A DNA stretch of 49,687 bases, taken from assembly GCA_050946055.1 (NCBI GenBank), contig JBMNUB010000017.1:1-49687 (forward strand). Direction: 5' to 3'. Source of the stretch: Fimadaptatus sp050946055 (GTDB lineage: Bacteria; Bacillota; Clostridia; Christensenellales; Aristaeellaceae). Below the pieces are notes generated by a model that had not been told where the DNA came from, ran no database searches, and saw only the letters and a program-made list of their open reading frames with translations. Positions 1 to 7,474 of the stretch are shown here, one piece after another; position 1 is the stretch's first letter; each line of letters opens with the position of its first letter. The position numbers and the translations under genes are program-made.

Positions 1-100
1 TGCAGTGTATATAAGCATAATAGGCGGTTACAGCGCAGTAATATACGCGCAGCCTGTCCCAAAACGCCGCATATTGCGCAATACGCCAAACACGACAAAA

Positions 101-132
101 CTCCGCTCCCGATACTTGGGAACGGAGTTTTT
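101..132 (+). terminator. Intrinsic terminator, probably bidirectional
   Basis: Stem CTCCGCTCCC (101-110) pairs with GGGAACGGAG (118-127) with one mismatch around a 7-nt loop and is followed by TTTTT. AAAA precedes it, so it can also act on the minus strand, at the end of the 190-831 gene. It resembles the 38-bp hairpin at 19535-19572 and 19830-19867. The first 100 bases hold no gene I can support. Confidence 0.75.
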
Positions 133-189
133 CGATGCTTGCATGTGGCGCGCAGCATCAATCTCATATCGCTGTATGGACATGTCCAA

Positions 190-831
190 TCACGCGCATA
201 TGACCGTGCCGCGCACCGCCACATCCTGCGCGCAGATGCCCGCCATGAACGCGGCTTGCAGCGCGCTATCTGGCTCTATGCCGCTGCCCGGCAGCGCCGC
301 GAACTCGCGCATCACGGCAAAGCGCGGCGCATCTCCTTCGCCGGTGGGTTGACCAAGCAGGGCATACGCCTGCGCGCGGCCATCGCGCTCTATCATGTAG
401 GCGTGCAGCCCGGCATCGCGCCACGCGGCAAACATGGCCTCCCATATTGCGCGGCTCTCGCGCGCAAAGCAGGGGCGTTCGTGCGCGGCCAGCGCATATA
501 TGCCGCGCATTACCGCCTTGTCGCCCGCAGCGGGGCGAAGCGTCAGGCCGGGCTGCGCGCCGCCCGCCACATGGGCTGCATGCGCGCTGTGCTCGCGCCG
601 CGCATCGCCCGCGCAGCTCAGCGACAGCACGCCGCACTCGCAGCATGCCCTTACTGCGGGCAAACCGGCTTCGGTGCATTCGCCGTATATGCCGGTAAGC
701 GCGTCGCCCAGCCCGGCCTCGCAGAACACGGGCAGCTTGCCCGAGTATGCGCGCTCATCCGCGCTCAGTTCCACGCGGGCAGCCATGCGCCGCCCGCCTC
801 CATCGTATACGTTTGCCGTAAGAACGGTCAT
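190..831 (-). CDS. Hypothetical protein, weakly GNAT/Eis-like
   Basis: A 213-residue protein I do not firmly recognise. Its C-terminal half has a pattern that recalls the middle of Eis-type GNAT acetyltransferases: GIYALAAHERP, then IWEAMFAAWRDAG, then a strand-like LHAYMIERDGRAQAYALL and later VMREFAALPGSG. No clear acetyl-CoA loop is visible, so acetyltransferase activity is only a guess. The first half contains several cysteines (RACCECGVLSLSC) without a regular metal-binding spacing. ATG at 831 is chosen because GGAGG lies 9 nt upstream; the in-frame ATG at 858 would overlap the stop of the preceding gene and has no ribosome binding site. It follows the RmuC-like gene by 17 nt on the same strand, so the two are probably cotranscribed. 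Confidence 0.6.
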   Translation of the reverse strand: MTVLTANVYDGGGRRMAARVELSADERAYSGKLPVFCEAGLGDALTGIYGECTEAGLPAVRACCECGVLSLSCAGDARREHSAHAAHVAGGAQPGLTLRPAAGDKAVMRGIYALAAHERPCFARESRAIWEAMFAAWRDAGLHAYMIERDGRAQAYALLGQPTGEGDAPRFAVMREFAALPGSGIEPDSALQAAFMAGICAQDVAVRGTVICA

Positions 832-848
832 TTTAGCCAACCTCCGCA

Positions 849-2351
849 TCAGCCCCATATGTCTACATCGCGCTCAACCCCGGCGGCGCGCCTGACCTTG
901 CCGCCCTCGTTAGCGCCCGCGTGCGCGGCAGCATCCGCAAAGCCCGATTCGCTGCGGGCATTGCCGCGCTTAATACCATCTGCGCGCCCTGCAAAACCAC
1001 TCTGAGCGGCGTTCACGCCCTGCGCGGCCGGTGCGCCGGTGTGCGCCCCGTGTTCATTATCTATGCGCGCGCCGCCTGCAGTATGCATATGCGCATCGCC
1101 GCGCGCATAAGTCCCGATATCGGATTTCGCGCCGCCATTGCGAGAATCTACATGCAGCGGCGCATCAGCCGCTCGTGCATCCGTATCGGCGCTGATGAGG
1201 TGCGAGAAGCGCCCCAGCTCCTGCCGCACGTCGCTTAGCAAGCGCTCTATCTCTGCCGAGCGCTGTTGCATTATCAGCGCGTTTATGCCGCCTTCCAGCA
1301 TGCGCGCCATGGCTCCGAATGCGCCCGGCCCCATTATCAGCACGCGCCTGTCGCGCATATTAAGCTCGCCCGATGCCTCAAGGTCACTTATGCGTGCGCT
1401 GACCAGCTCGCTTTGTATCAGCATTATGGCCATGTCGCAGGTGAGGCCGGGCTTTATCAGCTCGCTGGCCACGCGAAGCGAGTATGCCGTTGCCGCTTTG
1501 CTCAGACTGCGCCGCGCGGTCTCGTCCCAAGCGCCTGCATGCCCGGCGGCGGGGAAGGACGAATCCACCGGCAGATACAGCGGCTGACCATTCTCCTCGG
1601 GCAGTATGATCGCAAAGTCGGCAAACCGCCCCGAACCCGTGCCTATCTCAAAGCGGCGCACATACCGCCCCGGCGCCAGCCATTGCATGAGCAGCGCGTC
1701 CAGAGGCGCACCCGCCCCTGCAGCGCTTGAAGGAGCGTTCAGCTGCTCCAGTGCCTGAGCGATGCCGCTTAGCCTATTCAGCTCGCCGCTCAGCTGCTCT
1801 ATCCTGTCGCACAGCGGCGCAAGGGCCGCGTCCAGCCGCGCATTGACCTCGCGGGCGGCATCGACGGCCAGCCCGGCGCGCATATCGTCCATGCGCCGCG
1901 CGGACTCCTGCCGGCTGCGCTCTACGGCCCTGTTGAGCTCGTCCATGCGGCGGCCGATGTCCTCGCTGAAGGCGCGGCTGCGCTCGCCCTCGGCGCTCGC
2001 TGAGCGGCTCACGCGGCTCGCGTATTCATCCATGCGCGCCCGCTGACTGGACTCGCTCTGCGCAAGCGCGCGCGCCATGTCGTCGTTTAAGCGCTCCACG
2101 GACAGGCGCATGGCCTCGCCGCCGCGCTTCAGCCCGGACTCGGTCTGCGTGCGTATGTCATCTATGCGCTCGTCCATGGCCTGCCTAAGCTCTATCATGC
2201 TCATGTCGCGCTCGGCATCGCGGCGCGATATGCGAAGCATTATCGCCATCAACATCATTATCACTATGGCGAGCGCTGCACAGGCCAGCACGGCCTCGGG
2301 GCGCTCAAGTATCTGCAATATCTGCTCCAAACAAATCAACGCCTTTCGCAT
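849..2351 (-). CDS. rmuC: RmuC family DNA recombination protein
   Basis: RmuC proteins carry a nuclease-like domain and are linked to limiting recombination at inverted repeats. This 500-residue protein has an N-terminal membrane segment (about 20-42), a long charged coiled-coil region (about 45-200) and then the RmuC core (about 220-390). Visible core signatures are DALLMQWLAPGRYVRRFEIG, FADFAIILP with YLPVDSSFPAAG, ELIKPGLTCDMAIMLIQSEL, and VLIMGPGAFGAMARML. About 100 C-terminal residues are low-complexity, rich in Ala, Gly, His and Asp, unlike the usual RmuC tail. No clear ribosome binding site precedes ATG 2351; a TTG about 12 nt further in is another possible start. It lies upstream of the hypothetical gene at 190-831. 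Confidence 0.8.
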   Translation of the reverse strand: MRKALICLEQILQILERPEAVLACAALAIVIMMLMAIMLRISRRDAERDMSMIELRQAMDERIDDIRTQTESGLKRGGEAMRLSVERLNDDMARALAQSESSQRARMDEYASRVSRSASAEGERSRAFSEDIGRRMDELNRAVERSRQESARRMDDMRAGLAVDAAREVNARLDAALAPLCDRIEQLSGELNRLSGIAQALEQLNAPSSAAGAGAPLDALLMQWLAPGRYVRRFEIGTGSGRFADFAIILPEENGQPLYLPVDSSFPAAGHAGAWDETARRSLSKAATAYSLRVASELIKPGLTCDMAIMLIQSELVSARISDLEASGELNMRDRRVLIMGPGAFGAMARMLEGGINALIMQQRSAEIERLLSDVRQELGRFSHLISADTDARAADAPLHVDSRNGGAKSDIGTYARGDAHMHTAGGARIDNEHGAHTGAPAAQGVNAAQSGFAGRADGIKRGNARSESGFADAAAHAGANEGGKVRRAAGVERDVDIWG

Positions 2352-2464
2352 ATAGCGCGGTAATATACCGTGGTATGCCCAATGCTCCCGCTTTGACGCG
2401 CAGGCGGATGGGCGAGCAGGCGGCTGTGCCGCTGCCGGTCACTGTAAGCCCTGCGCGGGCATAT

Positions 2465-2540
2465 GGGCAACTGCTCTAATCGGGAAAGCGGGGTTTCCCG
2501 ACGCAAGATATCCCAAGCCCATGCCGCTGACTTCGGCTGA
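2465..2540 (+). repeat. Fragment of the 255-bp structured repeat family (copy C)
   Basis: The stretch CTGCTCT...GGGAAA...TTTCCCGACGCAA.ATATCC at 2471-2512 matches the same block of the full copy at 19574-19828, including the GGGAAA/TTTCCC hairpin. Similarity outside this core is faint, so this is a decayed remnant. It lies in the gap 2352-2728, where I see nothing else. Confidence 0.55.
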
Positions 2541-2728
2541 ATGCACAAATGGCCGAGCGCATTTGAGACGGCCGTGGCTTTCCCGGCGGCCCGCGGCAAT
2601 ATACCTATATTATAATCGCAATGCCGCTGCATTACAAGCGTGGGCGCGCTATTCCGAGCGTGAGTTCAAAACGCGGCGCATGCGGCAGAACTCTTGCAAA
2701 ATTAACCGCCACAGGCGCATAGCGGCGT

Positions 2729-2756
2729 TTGACGGCGGCGCGCATGGGTATATAAT
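2729..2756 (+). promoter_or_regulatory. Sigma-A type promoter for the 93-residue gene
   Basis: TTGACG (2729-2734) and TATAAT (2751-2756) are separated by 16 nt, about 36 nt upstream of the start codon at 2793. Confidence 0.75.
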
Positions 2757-2792
2757 GTATGTTGAACTCATGCAAACGGGAGGTATGCTTTT

Positions 2793-3074
2793 ATGACAAC
2801 TGTAATAGATAACTGCAATGTATCGGTATCCGGCGGCGAGCTGCCCGTGGAGGAGCTGGCTCAGTACGTGGCGCGCGGCCGGGAGAAGTACGCGCAGGGT
2901 CTGCACGGCATAGACGTGAACGTGGAAGGCGAGTTTGTGGGATTGACGTACCACTACGCCAGCCAGCCATTCCAGCGCATCCGCCGCATAACCGGCTATC
3001 TGGTCGGTACGCTGGATCGCTTTAACGACGCCAAGCGCGCCGAGGAGCGCGACCGCGTAAAGCACGCCATGTGA
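2793..3074 (+). CDS. Small NrdD C-terminal-like protein
   Basis: A 93-residue protein whose end (about 55-90: FQRIRRITGYLVG, then LDRFNDAKRAEERDRVKH) matches the RxTGYLxxxxxFNxxKxxExxDR pattern at the C-terminus of class III anaerobic ribonucleotide reductase NrdD. The four zinc-binding cysteines that precede this pattern in NrdD are absent, as is the catalytic barrel. Short stand-alone proteins like this are commonly labelled anaerobic ribonucleoside-triphosphate reductase in Clostridia, but enzymatic activity is not plausible at this length. A clear GGGAGG ribosome binding site and its own promoter support expression. It is monocistronic, ending at the terminator at 3142-3185. Confidence 0.75.
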   Translation: MTTVIDNCNVSVSGGELPVEELAQYVARGREKYAQGLHGIDVNVEGEFVGLTYHYASQPFQRIRRITGYLVGTLDRFNDAKRAEERDRVKHAM

Positions 3075-3141
3075 TGAAAGTATACGCAAAAGTGGCGGCC
3101 GCGCAGGCAAGCTCAGTAACATAGGCTGCGCGCGGCCAACG

Positions 3142-3185
3142 AAAAATCCGCCTTCAACATCGCTGATGAAGGCGGACTTTTTGTT
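3142..3185 (+). terminator. Intrinsic terminator
   Basis: TCCGCCTTCA (3147-3156) pairs with TGAAGGCGGA (3166-3175), followed by CTTTTTGTTT. AAAAA on the 5-prime side allows bidirectional use. Confidence 0.85.
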
Positions 3186-3278
3186 TATCGCAACAGGTTG
3201 TGCCGTTTGCCATGACGGTAGGAACACAGCAATGCGGCGATATGGTCAATGCCGAACAATGCCGGCAATTCATTTAAT

Positions 3279-3315
3279 GCAGGGCATATCATAGCGGGGC
3301 TTTGATATGCCCTGC
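3279..3315 (-). terminator. Perfect 13-bp hairpin, possible terminator
   Basis: GCAGGGCATATCA (3279-3291) and TGATATGCCCTGC (3303-3315) form a perfect stem. On the minus strand it lies downstream of the large membrane protein gene but is followed only by ATTAAATG, so its strength as a terminator is uncertain. Confidence 0.5.
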
Positions 3316-3426
3316 GGCATTAATCTGCAATGCGCTGTAAAGAACAACTTTTTGCCCGGCGCACCGTCTAAGGCGGCTGTTTGTTAGCCCTTCTGATTCT
3401 GCACGCTGGGCGCATGCGCGCTTCTT

Positions 3427-6090
3427 CTATAACACCTTGAATCCGGGTATTAGCTTTTCGGGCGGGCATGCCATGTCGGCATTGCGCACGATGTAGCTCA
3501 TAACTACCGTCCTGCTCTCGTATGGCGCAAGGGATATGGCATTGGCATCGACGGCGGTGTCGTACAGCGCGCGGCTGAGCTGGTATGCGTCGTAGTCCTG
3601 CATGACTTCGCTCTGGTCAAAGAACACCAGCGCGCCATGCAGCTGGCGCGGCGAGCGGTTGCTCACCGTTATCTGATAGCGCAGCACGCTGTACTCATCG
3701 GGCGAATCCAGCGCTTGGCTAAGGAACTGCCTGTCGCTGTATGCCTCGCTGTAAGCCATCTGATCGTCGTCCGGATTGTCCAACGCCGCCATGAGCTGAG
3801 TGCATTCATCCAGAACCTCCGCGTCGGCCATGCTGATTTGCTGGCTGCGCACTTCCGTTACCACGCCCAGCCCGTTCCACGACCACACGCTGACCACTAT
3901 CGCCAGCGCGCTGCCCAGTATGCCAAGCGCAGGCAGGAAGAAGCGCATGAAGTCGCGCGGCATGGGCTCGGCGGCATACGCGGGCGGCAGCGCGCCCAAT
4001 GCTTCGCCTATCGCAAAGGCAAGGGCTATGTCGATGTCCATGCAGGTGCTTGCGCCCAGCAGCCAGCGCAGCGCCATCAGATACGCGGGCGCAAGCATCG
4101 CCAGCGCGCGCGCCATAGGGGAGTGCATGCGCTGCTTCATAGACCAGCTCCACATAGCGCCGCACAATAGCGCCATTATCAGCATTGCGGCCAGAACTAT
4201 GTATGTGCCTGCATCGTAGCTGTGGTTAATCTTAAGCAGCAGACCGGGCTGTGCCGACTGCATTGTCTCATCCAGCGCTGCATACGCTATCGCAAACGCG
4301 GCTAGCGCATAGAACCCGTTCTCGCAGCGCGGCCTGATGTAGCCCAGCTTCTGCTGCCCGCGCGCACGACGCAGGTCTAAGAGCGCTATCACAAGAGCCA
4401 TAAGCGCCAGCCCATACGTGCGCATGTTCATGTGTATGCGCTCCAGCTCCAGATGCAGCCGTTGCCAGAACAAATCCATGCCGCTTGTTATGTCGTTGCC
4501 TTCCAAATCTATGGTATGCCATACATCATCGTAGCCGTACATGACGCGCGCATGCCCGCTTGAGTCAAAGCCGTTCATGTCCACATCGGCGAACTGCGGC
4601 GCTATCGCCATGCGCCCGCTCCCGTCTATGAAGCCGAACAGATGCCCGCGCTCGCCCGTGTCCACGCGCACGGCGGCAAGCCCCTGACTGAACGGATAGG
4701 CGGTGACGTACCGCGGCGATATGGCCGGGCGCGCGTCCATGTCGAAGTAGCCCCAAAGACCGCTGTCTGCGTCCTCATAAGGCGTGAGCGCGTTCAGCGC
4801 CGAGCCAAATGTGAACACCTGCTGTGCCTTTATAAGCACGCTGCCGTCGGTTGCCAGCACGTATGTGTAGCCCGGCTCTGCGTCCAGCACCATGCCGCCA
4901 TCGGTGTACTCGTACTTCTCATACGTATCCAACAGGTAGTAGGCCAGAAGGTTGTCGGAATATTCATCATACTGTTCATCGCTGACCGGTTGTGCATCGC
5001 CGTACAGCGCGTTCAGCACATCGTATTCCACATACAGCTGCGATAGCTGGCCCTTGAGATTGCTGTAAGGCGTATCGATGAGCTGCCCATGTGCGTCCAG
5101 CACGGCTATTCGCCCCGGCGTGTTGTCATCGGATGCGATTTCGGCTATGGCGCGTCCGTTTGCCGTGAACTGATACATGTATCCATAGTCAAAGTCCGTT
5201 ATCGGGCCGTCTGCGTTTGCAAGCGCCCATCTGTCGTCCGATCGGCGCGTTATCATGCCCACGCCCAGCTCGGTGTAATATGTCTGCCAGTCGCAGCCCT
5301 CCATCTCGGGCAGATAGTGCGCCCTGTCCGCGCGCGGCCAGAGGGAGCGGTTGTAGTAATCGGGCTTATCGCCTTCGTAGTACTCGCGTCCCTGCTCGGT
5401 CGCCATGACCTCGTCCACGGTGTAGTAGTCATCGTCGTACTCTGCGTCGGTGCATGCGTAGTAGCCGTGCCGCGTCTGCAGGAGCGGGCGGTCTATGTAA
5501 TACGGCCTGCCCGCGTAGTCGTATTTGATGTAGCGCATGTCGGCGCGCACGCAGTTTTCGATGCTGCTCTTTAGCACATCGCCGCTGAATGGGGGTACGG
5601 CGGCGTCCTCGGGCAGGTAGCCCGGTGCATCGCTCGGGGAAGCGCTGGCGTAGGGTGCGGATGTCGATGTATTGCCCTGCATGTCGGGCGCAGGTATTAT
5701 GGGATTGCCCTGCGCATCATGTGCGGCTCTGTCCGAAACATCGCTGTCATGTGTGGCGGATGGCGCCGGGCTGCCCTGCTCATCGGGTGCGGCCGTTGCC
5801 ATAGCAAGACTTCCATGCGCATCGGGTTCATGGGAAGACTCGGGCGCGCTGCCCGAATGCAGAGTGCTTAACGGCGCATCCTGACCCTGACCTGCCGGTG
5901 ACACGGGCAGGCTGAACAGGAACGCTATCAGCAGGCAGGCCGCCGCGACTGCGCTCCAGCCCGCCCAGCTCATAGCCGCAGGCCGTGGCCTGTCGGGGCG
6001 CGTGAGCCTGTCGCGCCCGGCATCGCTCAGTTCCATGCCGCCCACATGCCTGTCGGCGGCGCGCTTAAAGTCCTTGAGCGAATATTTCAT
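3427..6090 (-). CDS. Large WG-repeat membrane protein, probable ECF anti-sigma partner
   Basis: An 887-residue protein. It starts with about 40 cytoplasmic residues, then one membrane segment (about 43-62). A long extracytoplasmic part follows: a Ser/Pro/Asp-rich linker (about 65-155), a Tyr/Asp-rich region, and WG-type repeats (about 440-530; for example SGLWGYFDMDARPAISPRY and FGFIDGSGRMAIAPQF). Several more hydrophobic segments (about 550-740) and a final soluble domain complete it. Its ATG overlaps the stop of the ECF sigma gene by 4 nt (6087-6090) and has a GGAGG site, the classic arrangement for a sigma/anti-sigma pair. Anti-sigma function is inferred from position and the short cytoplasmic N-terminus; no zinc HxxxCxxC motif is visible. 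It is much larger than usual anti-sigma factors. Confidence 0.75.
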   Translation of the reverse strand: MKYSLKDFKRAADRHVGGMELSDAGRDRLTRPDRPRPAAMSWAGWSAVAAACLLIAFLFSLPVSPAGQGQDAPLSTLHSGSAPESSHEPDAHGSLAMATAAPDEQGSPAPSATHDSDVSDRAAHDAQGNPIIPAPDMQGNTSTSAPYASASPSDAPGYLPEDAAVPPFSGDVLKSSIENCVRADMRYIKYDYAGRPYYIDRPLLQTRHGYYACTDAEYDDDYYTVDEVMATEQGREYYEGDKPDYYNRSLWPRADRAHYLPEMEGCDWQTYYTELGVGMITRRSDDRWALANADGPITDFDYGYMYQFTANGRAIAEIASDDNTPGRIAVLDAHGQLIDTPYSNLKGQLSQLYVEYDVLNALYGDAQPVSDEQYDEYSDNLLAYYLLDTYEKYEYTDGGMVLDAEPGYTYVLATDGSVLIKAQQVFTFGSALNALTPYEDADSGLWGYFDMDARPAISPRYVTAYPFSQGLAAVRVDTGERGHLFGFIDGSGRMAIAPQFADVDMNGFDSSGHARVMYGYDDVWHTIDLEGNDITSGMDLFWQRLHLELERIHMNMRTYGLALMALVIALLDLRRARGQQKLGYIRPRCENGFYALAAFAIAYAALDETMQSAQPGLLLKINHSYDAGTYIVLAAMLIMALLCGAMWSWSMKQRMHSPMARALAMLAPAYLMALRWLLGASTCMDIDIALAFAIGEALGALPPAYAAEPMPRDFMRFFLPALGILGSALAIVVSVWSWNGLGVVTEVRSQQISMADAEVLDECTQLMAALDNPDDDQMAYSEAYSDRQFLSQALDSPDEYSVLRYQITVSNRSPRQLHGALVFFDQSEVMQDYDAYQLSRALYDTAVDANAISLAPYESRTVVMSYIVRNADMACPPEKLIPGFKVL

Positions 6091-6632
6091 GTTTCCACCT
6101 CCTCGCCCAGCATTGTGCGCAGCATGCTGCGCGCCCGCGCAAGGCGTGAGCGCAGCGTGCTGTCTCCTATGGACAGCAGATGCGCGGTCTCATGCTGGGT
6201 ATAGTCGAAGTAGTAGTGCAGTATTATGACCTCGCGGTACTTGAGCGGCAGCTCCATTACCGCGCTGTACAGCGCCTCGTCGCGCTCGCGCGTCAGCGCT
6301 TCACCTTCCGGTTGCGAAGATGACACCAGCGCGCCCAGCCCATAGTCCTGTGCGGGGCGAACGCGCCTGTGCCATGGCGTGCGCAGATTGTCGCGGCAGG
6401 CGTTTATGGTCACGCGCAGCAGCCATGCGCGCATGCCCTTGTCATCCTGCACGCGGGGCGGGCGTTGCCATAACCGGAGGAACACCTCCTGGCATATGTC
6501 CTCGGCCATGCCCTCATCGCGCAGGCAGAGGTAGGCGCAGCGCTTTACCGCGCCCGCGTGCGCGTCTATCAGCGCCTCTATGTCCAGCACATCGGCTGTG
6601 GGCGGCTGTATGAGCAGTGAAAGAAACAGCAT
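6087..6632 (-). CDS. ECF-type RNA polymerase sigma factor
   Basis: A 181-residue sigma-70 family protein of the extracytoplasmic function type. Region 2 is visible at about 18-60 (LIDAHAGAVKRCAYLCL, DEGMAEDICQEVFLRLW, then MRAWLLRVTINACRD). Region 4 lies at about 125-172 (LPLKYREVIILHYYFDYTQ, then LLSIGDSTLRSRLARARSML). Regions 1 and 3 are missing, as expected for this class. It should redirect RNA polymerase when released by a membrane partner, here probably the downstream overlapping gene. AAGGAG lies 9 nt before ATG 6632. I could not identify an autoregulatory GAAC-type promoter upstream. Confidence 0.9.
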   Translation of the reverse strand: MLFLSLLIQPPTADVLDIEALIDAHAGAVKRCAYLCLRDEGMAEDICQEVFLRLWQRPPRVQDDKGMRAWLLRVTINACRDNLRTPWHRRVRPAQDYGLGALVSSSQPEGEALTRERDEALYSAVMELPLKYREVIILHYYFDYTQHETAHLLSIGDSTLRSRLARARSMLRTMLGEEVET

Positions 6633-6832
6633 AAGAGCAGCTCCTTGCCGGCCTTATGGCCGCGTCTATTGAGTGGATCCACTTGATAAACGGAATTGCA
6701 TGCCCGTTTGTTGCACATATTTGAGAAAACATGTGCAAAAATTTGGCGGCGCGCAAAATCGCAGGCGTTTAAGGTGATTTCAGTGACTTTTGGAGACACT
6801 TTTAATGTATAGGATGGTCATGCACGGCGAAA

Positions 6833-7075
6833 CAGAGCCTGACAAAGCATTGCTTTACAGGCTGACGGACGGGGAAAATCTCTCCAGCCGCTGCCATATA
6901 TTTGTGCTTCCGCTGAAATCCTAAATGGTTCAGTGCGCGGAAGCTGCAAGAATGATATTTTGAATACATGGAACGGGATTTGCCGCCGCAAAAAATCTTG
7001 AACGCCCGCCGCGCATGTCGCTGTGCGCGATTGGCAGCAGGCAATCATATCGGGCGCGTCCGGATTTGTTGGAGT
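6833..7075 (+). repeat. Degenerate copy of the 255-bp structured repeat (copy D)
   Basis: Landmarks of the full copies occur in order: a left-end hairpin (AGCCTG.CAAAG with CTTT.CAGGCT), GGACGGGG, CTGAAATCCT, CTGCAAG, GGGATTT, CGCAAAAAATC, and CGCCCGCCGCGCATGTCGCTG. The central stem reads GCTTCCGC (6906-6913) with GCGGAAGC (6937-6944), where the full copies read GTTTCCAC with GTGGAAAC, a double compensatory change. The ends are blurred. It fills much of the long gap between the sigma gene and the ABC-F promoter, where I see no gene. Confidence 0.65.
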
Positions 7076-7200
7076 GGAACGGGCGCGCATACGATGCGGA
7101 CGAAATCATGCCGAGCGCGTCTGTGCTTGTTGATGGTCTGATTCATGCACAGCGTAAGGCCGCGTGATTTGCAATCTGCATATATTGTCAAACGTTTTAC

Positions 7201-7229
7201 TTGACAAAGCTCTCATGTGCTGGTATCAT
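7201..7229 (+). promoter_or_regulatory. Strong sigma-A promoter for the ABC-F gene
   Basis: TTGACA (7201-7206), 17-nt spacer, TATCAT (7224-7229). Transcription would start near 7236, giving a leader of about 240 nt before the ABC-F start at 7475. The leader holds a 6-bp hairpin GCGTGC/GCACGC (7341-7357) followed by a T-rich stretch, a weak candidate attenuator. Confidence 0.8.
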
Positions 7230-7474
7230 AGGGGCATCGATTGGAAAGGATGGGCTTTGCAAGAAGTGAGAATAAACGGCATGTTTGCGGAATGATTGCC
7301 GCGCTGAGGGCGCGGAGCCGGGCGGCATGGGTCGCCGGCGGCGTGCATCACGCACGCTTTATCGTTCTGCCGAAAACGCGCCCGCCGTCTCACTGTAAGC
7401 ATAGCCCTGTACATATGGGGTCTTGAGCGTCGCGCGCTGTTTTCCGGCAGATGGAAAAGGAGCGCGATTTTTTT

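Noticed and set aside
1..100. Partial gene at the left edge
   Set aside because: Frames here have no family resemblance and no ribosome binding site; only the terminator at 101-132 suggests that a plus-strand gene may end outside the window.
7250..7426. Leader peptide before the ABC-F gene
   Set aside because: A small frame exists, but AAAGG abuts its ATG with no spacing, and the peptide has no stalling-type features I can point to.
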